From: Flavobacteriales bacterium
GTDB taxonomy: Bacteria > Bacteroidota > Bacteroidia > NORP154
Length of the DNA: 8,370 bases
Assembly (NCBI GenBank): GCA_012965625.1
Contig: DTSC01000332.1
Span: forward strand, 1 to 8,370
Direction: 5' to 3'
Part shown: positions 1 through 6,304 of the stretch, in pieces
Layout of the letters: each line of letters starts with the position of its first letter
How positions within the stretch are numbered: the first letter of the stretch is position 1
Notes under the pieces: model-generated
The model's input: only the letters and a program-made list of their open reading frames with translations
What the model was told of the DNA's origin: nothing
Database searches by the model: none
Made by a program: the position numbers and the translations under genes

Positions 1-298
1 AGGAATCCAGATCAAAATTCTCAATATCCATGGAGGGTGCATACTTTCTTCTTTCTCTTACCGGATTGGTTTTGGTAAACAAATGACCTCGTTGCCTGTA
101 ACCATTAATAAGATTTATCACCTTAAATTCTTTAGGAACTTCAACCGAATCATCATAATTTTTCCTGGCAAATTCAAATCCTTGAAAAAACTCTTTCCAG
201 CTAGCATCAACAGAAGACTCATCTTTTAAATATGCTTGGTACAAATCTTCAAAAGCAGAAATATCCCCATTACTCAAACAGGAGTCCTTATCTATCAT
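1..298 (-). CDS. sucA: 2-oxoglutarate dehydrogenase E1 component, N-terminal part (cut by left edge)
   Basis: This is the first 99 codons of the thiamine-diphosphate-dependent E1 subunit of the cytoplasmic 2-oxoglutarate dehydrogenase complex. E1 decarboxylates 2-oxoglutarate and passes the succinyl group to the lipoyl E2 subunit in the TCA cycle. Two conserved blocks are visible in the translation. Residues 17-40 (EDLYQAYLKDESSVDASWKE, then FFQG) match the small N-terminal domain of SucA-type E1 proteins, which the family uses to contact E2. Residues 63-80 (LINGYRQRGHLFTKTNPV) match the start of the E1 core. The ATG at 298-296 is preceded in frame by a TAA four codons upstream, so the start is well fixed. 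No clear Shine-Dalgarno is seen. The catalytic thiamine-binding region and any following sucB lie outside the window. The gene follows the oxidoreductase gene by 50 bases on the same strand and may be read through from it. The identity is confident from the paired motifs. Confidence 0.92.
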   Translation of the reverse strand, partial: MIDKDSCLSNGDISAFEDLYQAYLKDESSVDASWKEFFQGFEFARKNYDDSVEVPKEFKVINLINGYRQRGHLFTKTNPVRERRKYAPSMDIENFDLDS

Positions 299-348
299 GA
301 ACTTAAATTATATAAGGTGTTTTTTACAAATAACTGATTACGCAAGTT

Positions 349-1710
349 TTAATGAACTACCCCTAACATGTCTTCCAGACGAACTGGCAAGTGTTTTGCT
401 ATCCATGCCTGATAATCTCCATCATAGCCAACTTTCTCCTGCATTTCTTTTATTTTTTCATCAAGCGCATCTATTTTATCAGGTGATAAGAGGTCTTTAT
501 CACTGAACTGGTCAGAAATCGCCTCAACTTGTCCTTCCAAATTACCCTCCGTAAGCCTTAAATATTCTTGATAATCTTCTTCCTTCCAATTAAAAAAATC
601 ATCCATCAATCGATTGGACAATTCATTTCCATGTTTCATTGATTCTTTTATATTCCCCTGGCCCGTAACAGCATTTCCTACAGCAAATACATTGTCGAAA
701 CCTTCTATTTGACAGGTTTCATTGTTCGCAATTTTAAATGTTTGCCATTCACTTGGTATTCCATCAATCAATTCCGGCACACTACCTATTGATGAAATAA
801 CCAAAGGTGCTTCTACCTCATAATCACTCCCTTTTACAGGAACAGCTTTGCCATCTATTACCTCAGTCTTTTGAAAGACCAACCCATTTATCTGGTCTCC
901 TTTAACAATCTTCCCAACTGGAACATGGCATTCATGAAATTCGAAGAGATATTTTGTTATAAAATTATTCAACAACTTTACCCTGACATTTTGTGCTTTT
1001 TCAAGTTGTTCGGGCGTATCTGTAGCCATTGGAGAGAGCGGCATATCAACAGCTCTGCGGCGATAAAATAATTTGCAACGCTTTATACCTAGATCTTCTA
1101 ATGTATAACCCAAGTCGTCAAGAACTTTAGCTATACTGCGATCAAGTGTAAACATATCAGCATCATGACCTTTTTCTTTTAGCTTCTTTTGTACTAATTC
1201 AATCATAACAGCCTTTACAACATCTAGAGAAGCTAGTCCGCCTCCTACAATAACAGCTCCATCTACAATATCATGATGAAGGCCAGAAAAACCGGGTTCA
1301 TGAAAATGATTATACCATATAAAAAATGTATTTTGGTAATAAAAGCCCTTGTTTATATATGCATCAATGCCTTCTACCGGTAAAGGGCGATCTTTCCAGG
1401 CACCTGTTGCTAACAAAACTGCAGAGAAGCCCCAGTTATCCATTAAATCATTAAAATCAATGTCCGTTCCAAGCTGAATATTAGGAACGTAAGTGATATT
1501 TGGATGCATTAATTTCTCATTAATTCTTCCTTCTTCCTTGTCTCTGAGTTTTGAATGCCATTTGGGTAAGCCATCCTCTATTTTACCATAAGGCAAAGTT
1601 TGCTGGTCAAACACAACCGTCTTAATTCCCCGGCCAGCAAATTGATAAGCTGTCTCTGATCCGGAAACTGCTCCACCAAAAACAGCAACATATAAAGTTG
1701 GCTTTGTCAT
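349..1710 (-). CDS. FAD-dependent, probably NADPH-using oxidoreductase (ferredoxin/adrenodoxin reductase or GltD-like)
   Basis: The 453-residue protein has the two-nucleotide-domain fold of the GltD/adrenodoxin reductase group. The N-terminal FAD site is GGAVSG at residues 12-17, where alanine 14 takes the place of the second glycine of GxGxxG. It is followed by YGKIEDGLPKWHSKL (41-55), which corresponds to the YGxxxxGxPxxH segment of those reductases, and by LLATGAW (99-105). A second dinucleotide site, VIVGGGLASLD (153-163), plus the basic run YRRR (216-219), fits NADPH binding. VFAVGNAVTG (341-350) is the C-terminal FAD contact, with GN instead of the common GD. There is no CxxC pair (cysteines at 212, 261 and 333 only), so a thioredoxin-reductase-type disulfide mechanism is unlikely. 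There are no iron-sulfur cysteines either. Residues 375-453 form a charged, probably helical tail. It should be cytoplasmic. The electron acceptor cannot be read from the sequence; ferredoxin or an amidotransferase-type partner are both possible. It lies 133 bases after the prenyl synthase and 50 bases before sucA. Confidence 0.85.
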   Translation of the reverse strand: MTKPTLYVAVFGGAVSGSETAYQFAGRGIKTVVFDQQTLPYGKIEDGLPKWHSKLRDKEEGRINEKLMHPNITYVPNIQLGTDIDFNDLMDNWGFSAVLLATGAWKDRPLPVEGIDAYINKGFYYQNTFFIWYNHFHEPGFSGLHHDIVDGAVIVGGGLASLDVVKAVMIELVQKKLKEKGHDADMFTLDRSIAKVLDDLGYTLEDLGIKRCKLFYRRRAVDMPLSPMATDTPEQLEKAQNVRVKLLNNFITKYLFEFHECHVPVGKIVKGDQINGLVFQKTEVIDGKAVPVKGSDYEVEAPLVISSIGSVPELIDGIPSEWQTFKIANNETCQIEGFDNVFAVGNAVTGQGNIKESMKHGNELSNRLMDDFFNWKEEDYQEYLRLTEGNLEGQVEAISDQFSDKDLLSPDKIDALDEKIKEMQEKVGYDGDYQAWIAKHLPVRLEDMLGVVH

Positions 1711-1733
1711 AATTCAATTATTAATTTATATGA

Positions 1734-1766
1734 TAAAAGTAATGAAAATTATCAGGCTATTATCAA
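1734..1766 (-). promoter_or_regulatory. Weak promoter candidate for the oxidoreductase gene
   Basis: Read on the minus strand, TTTTG (1768-1764, with TTG at 1766-1764) is followed 22 bases later by TACTTTTA (1741-1734). This matches the Bacteroidota -7 consensus TAnnTTTG at all but the last position. It lies 24-58 bases upstream of the ATG at 1710, in the only gap over 100 bases among the minus-strand genes. A second TACTTTTA occurs at 1818-1811, so the -7 match by itself is not very specific in this AT-rich gap. Confidence 0.3.
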
Positions 1767-1843
1767 AATGACTTAGTTAAAAAATGTAATGAAATTCTCG
1801 AAAGTTCTTATAAAAGTACAGGCAGATAAGAATCAACATCTTA

Positions 1844-2824
1844 TTAAAGCTCTCTAACAAGCAGGGCATTAGCAAGATGCATAATGGCAGTTTTCCTATC
1901 CTTCGCAACACCAATACGTTCAAGGTTTTTCATTGCTGCATTATGGTAAAATCGAATTTTATCCATTGTTTTTGATTTAAGATTCAAGGCAGAATACAAG
2001 TCCCTAACTTGCAGCACCTTCTCTTCATTAGTAATATTGTCAGAAGAAATTACGGATTTTAATTGCCGAGTCATCTCTGGACCAGCATCCTCCATAAATG
2101 ATAAATACAGATAGGTTTTCTTCTTTGAGGTGACATCTCCTCCTGTTTTTTTCCCAAATTTTCCCTGATCTCCATAAAGGTCGAGTAGATCATCCTGTAG
2201 CTGAAAAGCAATCCCAATATTTCTGCCAAACTCGTACAAAAGGACAGTATCACCAGTATTTGCCCCTCCAAGAAGACCTCCAATCTTAGCACTAACCGCA
2301 AGAAGAATCGCTGTTTTAAGTTCAATCATCTTCAAATAGTCATCAATGGTTATATGGTCATTATTCTCAAAGTCCATATCAAACTGTTGACCTTCACACA
2401 CCTTTATTGCAGCATCATTAAAATCTTTCAAAACCTTACCAAGCACCTCCTTATCACATTCTCCAAGTTTTTGATAAGCCTTGACCATCATCACATCACC
2501 TGATAATATAGCAGTGTTTTGACCGAATTTTTTATGAATTGTTTCCTTATTGCGTCGCAAGGGTGCAGAATCCATAATGTCATCATGAACTAAGGTGAAG
2601 TTGTGAAAAATCTCAATCGCTAATGCCGCTGGCAAGGCTTTTTCAATTTCTTCAGAAAACAACTTATAGGAGAGCATAAGTAATACAGCCCTGATGCGTT
2701 TACCTCCATTAGAAAATACATACCTTATAGGATCATATAATTTCTCAGGACTGCTATTGAGTTCAAGGATTGCTAATTCCTGTTCAATCTTTTTTCGAAA
2801 TTCATTAATTTCTATAGAATCCAT
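1844..2824 (-). CDS. Polyprenyl diphosphate synthase (trans-isoprenyl, FPP/GGPP synthase type)
   Basis: This 326-residue enzyme belongs to the trans-polyprenyl synthase family, which adds isopentenyl diphosphate units to an allylic diphosphate in the cytoplasm. All family hallmarks are present: GGKRIR (40-45), the first Asp-rich motif DDIMD (81-85) followed by the arginine pair R90-R91, EGQQFDMDFE (144-153), the K170-T171 pair, the second Asp-rich motif DDLLD (211-215), and GGDVTSKKKTY (228-238). The first Asp motif is plain DDxxD without the two-residue insertion of bacterial IspA-type FPP synthases. The residue five places before it is aromatic (F76), a position known in this family to limit product length. 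Both points suggest a C15-C20 product rather than a long quinone side chain, but this is inference. Downstream use could be quinones, carotenoids or undecaprenyl lipid. It starts 20 bases after rfbA ends and is probably co-transcribed with it; a 5-bp inverted repeat (2825-2829/2837-2841) fills the gap. No Shine-Dalgarno is evident. Confidence 0.93.
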   Translation of the reverse strand: MDSIEINEFRKKIEQELAILELNSSPEKLYDPIRYVFSNGGKRIRAVLLMLSYKLFSEEIEKALPAALAIEIFHNFTLVHDDIMDSAPLRRNKETIHKKFGQNTAILSGDVMMVKAYQKLGECDKEVLGKVLKDFNDAAIKVCEGQQFDMDFENNDHITIDDYLKMIELKTAILLAVSAKIGGLLGGANTGDTVLLYEFGRNIGIAFQLQDDLLDLYGDQGKFGKKTGGDVTSKKKTYLYLSFMEDAGPEMTRQLKSVISSDNITNEEKVLQVRDLYSALNLKSKTMDKIRFYHNAAMKNLERIGVAKDRKTAIMHLANALLVREL

Positions 2825-2844
2825 AAGCTCTAAGGTAGCTTGAA

Positions 2845-3705
2845 CTAATCTAATAGACTTAACAGATATTTGCCATAACCACTGCTTAGCAGAGGTTGAG
2901 CGTTCTCTCTTAGCTTCTCTGCAGTGATATATCCATTTTTATATGCAATCTCTTCAATACAACCTATTTTCAAACCCTGTCTTTCTTCAATAACTTGAAT
3001 ATATTGGCCCGCTTGTGCTAAGGAAGTGAATGTACCTGTATCCAACCAGGCAGTACCCTTAGCAAGTTTGCCAACTTTTAATTTGCCCAGTCCTAAATAG
3101 TGTTTATTGATATCTGTAATCTCATATTCACCCCTTATGCCCTGTTTTAAATTTGCAGCAATATCTAATACTGAATTATCGTATAGATATAAACCTGGCA
3201 CTGCATAATTAGACTTAGGATTCTCTGGTTTTTCTTCTATGGAAAGGGCATTATCATTTTCATCAAATTCCACGACACCATATCGTTCTGGATCCGCAAC
3301 ATGATAAGCAAAGACAACACCACCATCAGGTTCTGAATTTATTCTTAATAATTTGTCAAGTCCGGCACCATAAAAAATATTATCACCAAGGATCAAGGCA
3401 ACATTATCCTCTCCAATAAAATCTGCTCCTATTACAAATGCCTGGCCCAGTCCCTTGGGTTCAAACTGCGCCTCATATGAAAATGTGCATCCCAATTTTT
3501 CACCAGAACCCAAAAGTGTCTCAAACTTTGGCAGGTCTTCAGGTGTAGAAATAATCAAAATTTCCCGGATTCCTGCCTGCATTAATACAGAAAGAGGATA
3601 ATAGATCATCGGTTTATCATAAACTGGCAATAATTGTTTGCTAATTGCTTTGGTCAATGGAAACAACCTCGACCCAGAACCGCCAGCTAATATCATTCCT
3701 TTCAT
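2845..3705 (-). CDS. rfbA: Glucose-1-phosphate thymidylyltransferase (dTDP-glucose pyrophosphorylase)
   Basis: RfbA/RmlA couples dTTP and glucose-1-phosphate to dTDP-glucose, the first step toward dTDP-rhamnose and other deoxysugars of surface polysaccharides. At 286 residues it has the usual length of the family. The N-terminal nucleotide-binding signature is intact (GGSGSRLFPLT, 8-18, then KQLLPVYDKPMIYYPL, 23-38, with R13 and K23). So are the metal and sugar sites LGDN (106-109, D108), RYGVVEFD (141-148), EEKP (157-160), GEYEITD (192-198) and WLDTGT (220-225, D222). The protein is soluble and cytoplasmic. The start ATG at 3705 lies 10 bases after the stop of the RND exporter gene, so translation may be coupled. 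Oddly, the usual partners rfbB, rfbC and rfbD are not adjacent: the next gene downstream is a prenyl synthase. The dTDP-glucose is presumably used by enzymes encoded elsewhere. Confidence 0.96.
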   Translation of the reverse strand: MKGMILAGGSGSRLFPLTKAISKQLLPVYDKPMIYYPLSVLMQAGIREILIISTPEDLPKFETLLGSGEKLGCTFSYEAQFEPKGLGQAFVIGADFIGEDNVALILGDNIFYGAGLDKLLRINSEPDGGVVFAYHVADPERYGVVEFDENDNALSIEEKPENPKSNYAVPGLYLYDNSVLDIAANLKQGIRGEYEITDINKHYLGLGKLKVGKLAKGTAWLDTGTFTSLAQAGQYIQVIEERQGLKIGCIEEIAYKNGYITAEKLRENAQPLLSSGYGKYLLSLLD

Positions 3706-3715
3706 TGATATAGTT

Positions 3716-6133
3716 TTATCCAGTTAATTCCGAGGATGTATTTTTATTCTTTGAATCTTTACTCATAATTTTCAAGTTATCAAGGTCAATATCCTCTTCT
3801 TCATCAAATATTTCAATCATGGGATCTTTAAACGACCTGGTAGTTATCGACTTTTCCAAAGACAATAATAAAGAAGGCAAGAACAATAAATTGGCCAAGA
3901 CAGCTAATAAAAGGGTAATGGACACCAATAACCCCAGGGCCCTTGTTCCCCCAAATTCAGAAAACACAAAGATACCAAATCCAAAAAGCAAGACAATAAA
4001 TGTATAGATCATACTAACACCAGTTTCCTCCAAAGCCCTATTTACAGATGCTTTAATATTACCATTTAAAGCTTTTAGCTCTTGTCTGTATTTAGCCAGA
4101 AAATGAATGGTATTATCAACTGATATTCCAAGTGCAATACTGAAGACTAAGATGGTTGATGGCTTAAGTGGAATATCAAAATAACCCATAATGGCAGCGG
4201 TCAGAAGCAAAGGGATTAAATTTGGGGACAATGAAACCAAAACCATCCTAAAGGACACAAACATTATGGCCATTAATATTGCAATAAGAAATATAGCCAA
4301 CGCTACACTTATGAACAAACTTTTAACCAAATACCTTGTGCCTTCCAGATAAACTACACTTGTTCCAGTAAATGAAACATCAAATTTATCAGGATTAAAA
4401 ATTGAATCAATTTTTGGCTGGAGGTCTTCCTTAATGGCAAACATCTCATTTGTTTTCAAATCAGCCATTCTCACACTTACCCTTGCAATTTGTTTTGAAC
4501 TATCTATCAAGGTATTCAATAGCTTATCTCCTTCCTGTTTCTTAAAATATAGCGCCATGGCTGTCAGCTTTTGCTGACTCGGAATCTTATACCTAGATTC
4601 TCTTCCATTATGGTAAGCCTGATGTGAGAATTTAAGCACTTCCGTAATAGAAATTGGTTTAGAAAATTCTGGATAGCCAGCTAAAACTTTGTTGAGCTCT
4701 TCCATCTTTTCAATATTTTTTAACTGTGTCGCACCCCTTTTCTTCTTTGTATCTATCAATATTTCAAATGGCATAACCCCGCCAAAATTTTCTTCAAAAA
4801 ATTTCAAATCTACTCTTGCAGGATCATTCTTAGGTAAATCATCTGTAAGGTTACCGGTTGTTTTCATTTTTGTTACCCCAATTACGCCTAGGACTACCAG
4901 AAAAATTGTAATCCCATAGACATATTTCCTTTGATAATTTACAACATAAGTAAAGTTATGCAAAACGTTTCTCACACCCTTATAATCCAAATGCTTGGTA
5001 TGCTTTTCCTTTGGTGGTGGCAAGTAAGAAAAAACAATAAGAATAATAAGAATGGATACAACAAAGACCAAAATGATATTTAAAGAAGCGATTATCCCAA
5101 ACTCAACCAAAACCTGAGACTTGGTAAGAATAAATGTGGCAAAACCGATGGCGGTAGTTACGTTGGTCATAAAGGTGGCACTTCCTATCTTCTGAACCAT
5201 CCTGGTTAAAGCTTTTATTTTATTCCCATGGAGCCGAAGTTCCTGATGATACTTATTTAATAAATAAATGCAATTGGTTATCCCAATAACAATGATTAAG
5301 GGGGGAATCAACCCTGATAAACCGGTAATCAGGAAACCAAACAAGGCCATAGAGCCAATAGACCAAACAACTCCTATTGCCACAATTAATAAACAGAATA
5401 TCACAACTCTGAGAGACCTAAAAAACAAGTACAAAATAATAGCAGCAAGAACTGCTGCCAAAATGGTAAATAATTTCATTTCTCTCTTTAGGAGAACCGT
5501 AATTCCGGTACGGATATATGGTAAGCCAGAAAATTTAACCTTGATGTTATACTTCTCTTCAAATTCCCTAACCTTATTCCTAACTGAATAGACCAGCTTT
5601 TTTCTGCTCTCAGAATTTACCAAATCCTTATCCAGCGTAACTGGAATCATAAGGGCACCCGTTTCCTTATTATAGATCACCCCATCATAAAAAGGCAAGG
5701 AATTAATTATCTGCCTTATGCTATCCAGTTCCTCCTGGGTCTCTGGTTTATGCTGGACAATAGGCTTAAAATCAAATTTCTTTTCATGCTCGTTTTTTGT
5801 CAAATTATATACATGAGCAATAGAGATGATGTCATCCACACCTGGCAGCTCCTTGATGGCATTTCCCATCTCGTACAATGCATTAAAATTCTTGAGCTGA
5901 TAAATGTCCTCGTCCTTGATTCCCAATACAATTACATTGCCATGTGATCCAAAAACTTCGATAAACCTTTCGTATTCCTGGTTAGATTTTTCTTCTTCAG
6001 GCAATAATCTTGGCAAATTATAATCCAGTTTAACATTCATGGCTTTATATCCCATAAAGATGGTCATTAAGCCTAGGACAATCAATATTGATGTTCGATT
6101 ACGAAGTATGAATTTCGCTAATAGCGCCCACAT
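3716..6133 (-). CDS. RND-superfamily exporter with MMPL/HAE3-type architecture
   Basis: This 805-residue inner-membrane protein has the duplicated RND plan. Each half has one membrane helix, a large periplasmic loop, then five helices: helix 1 at about 12-31, loop 32-218, helices at about 220-370; then helix 7 at about 403-420, loop 421-603, helices at about 604-757. Length and layout fit the single-protein exporters of COG1033 (HAE3/MMPL), whose known members move lipids, hopanoids or other hydrophobic compounds using the proton gradient. The C-terminal half carries ALGISVDNTIHFLAKYRQEL (667-686), with the expected proton-relay Asp at 673. The equivalent N-terminal segment, GITNCIYLLNKYHQEL (284-299), has Thr286 at that place. 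A hydrophilic tail follows helix 12, with an acidic patch at 777-785. It is the first gene of the minus-strand set with rfbA and the prenyl synthase, and it is divergent from the lipoprotein gene. No adjacent membrane-fusion or TolC-like gene is seen. The substrate is unknown. Confidence 0.9.
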   Translation of the reverse strand: MWALLAKFILRNRTSILIVLGLMTIFMGYKAMNVKLDYNLPRLLPEEEKSNQEYERFIEVFGSHGNVIVLGIKDEDIYQLKNFNALYEMGNAIKELPGVDDIISIAHVYNLTKNEHEKKFDFKPIVQHKPETQEELDSIRQIINSLPFYDGVIYNKETGALMIPVTLDKDLVNSESRKKLVYSVRNKVREFEEKYNIKVKFSGLPYIRTGITVLLKREMKLFTILAAVLAAIILYLFFRSLRVVIFCLLIVAIGVVWSIGSMALFGFLITGLSGLIPPLIIVIGITNCIYLLNKYHQELRLHGNKIKALTRMVQKIGSATFMTNVTTAIGFATFILTKSQVLVEFGIIASLNIILVFVVSILIILIVFSYLPPPKEKHTKHLDYKGVRNVLHNFTYVVNYQRKYVYGITIFLVVLGVIGVTKMKTTGNLTDDLPKNDPARVDLKFFEENFGGVMPFEILIDTKKKRGATQLKNIEKMEELNKVLAGYPEFSKPISITEVLKFSHQAYHNGRESRYKIPSQQKLTAMALYFKKQEGDKLLNTLIDSSKQIARVSVRMADLKTNEMFAIKEDLQPKIDSIFNPDKFDVSFTGTSVVYLEGTRYLVKSLFISVALAIFLIAILMAIMFVSFRMVLVSLSPNLIPLLLTAAIMGYFDIPLKPSTILVFSIALGISVDNTIHFLAKYRQELKALNGNIKASVNRALEETGVSMIYTFIVLLFGFGIFVFSEFGGTRALGLLVSITLLLAVLANLLFLPSLLLSLEKSITTRSFKDPMIEIFDEEEDIDLDNLKIMSKDSKNKNTSSELTG

Positions 6134-6194
6134 AGAAGAAATTGTTCAAACTCCAGATTACGGAGGGGATTATTTTTTTGATCTTATTTTAAAA

Positions 6195-6227
6195 CAAAGA
6201 TACAAGAATTAAACAATTTTGGGACAA
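6195..6227 (-). promoter_or_regulatory. Promoter candidate for the RND exporter-rfbA-prenyl synthase operon
   Basis: On the minus strand TTG (6227-6225) is followed after 22 bases by TATCTTTG (6202-6195). This is an exact match to the TAnnTTTG -7 element of the Bacteroidota primary sigma factor, at a spacing reported for this phylum. Transcription would begin near 6188, leaving a leader of about 55 bases before the ATG at 6133. It lies in the divergent region and does not overlap the plus-strand promoter candidate. Confidence 0.6.
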
Positions 6228-6236
6228 TGCAAGTTT

Positions 6237-6268
6237 TTTCAAGTTTATAATGAAAATGGTTATTTTTG
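6237..6268 (+). promoter_or_regulatory. Promoter candidate for the lipoprotein-radical SAM operon
   Basis: TATTTTTG (6261-6268) exactly matches the Bacteroidota -7 element TAnnTTTG. Twenty bases upstream is TTTC (6237-6240), a three-of-four match to the -33 TTTG element. Transcription would begin near 6275, giving a leader of about 30 bases before the ATG at 6305. The leader is A-rich just before the start (AAACAAAACAAAAA), as is common where Shine-Dalgarno sites are not used. Confidence 0.45.
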
Positions 6269-6304
6269 GCTCAATAATTGTCATGAGTTGAAACAAAACA
6301 AAAA

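Noticed and set aside
1805..1832. Inverted repeat TTCTTAT/ATAAGAA after the prenyl synthase gene, considered as a terminator
   Set aside because: The 7-bp stem has only one G-C pair and a 14-base loop, with no following T-run on the minus strand, so it is not a convincing intrinsic terminator.
2845..3705. Possible dTDP-rhamnose biosynthesis cluster
   Set aside because: Only rfbA is present; the adjacent genes are an RND exporter and a prenyl synthase, not rfbB, rfbC or rfbD.
5268..5591. A 107-residue plus-strand reading frame inside the RND exporter gene
   Set aside because: It lies antisense to membrane helices of a clear RND protein, with no promoter, ribosome site or family match; it is a shadow of the real gene.
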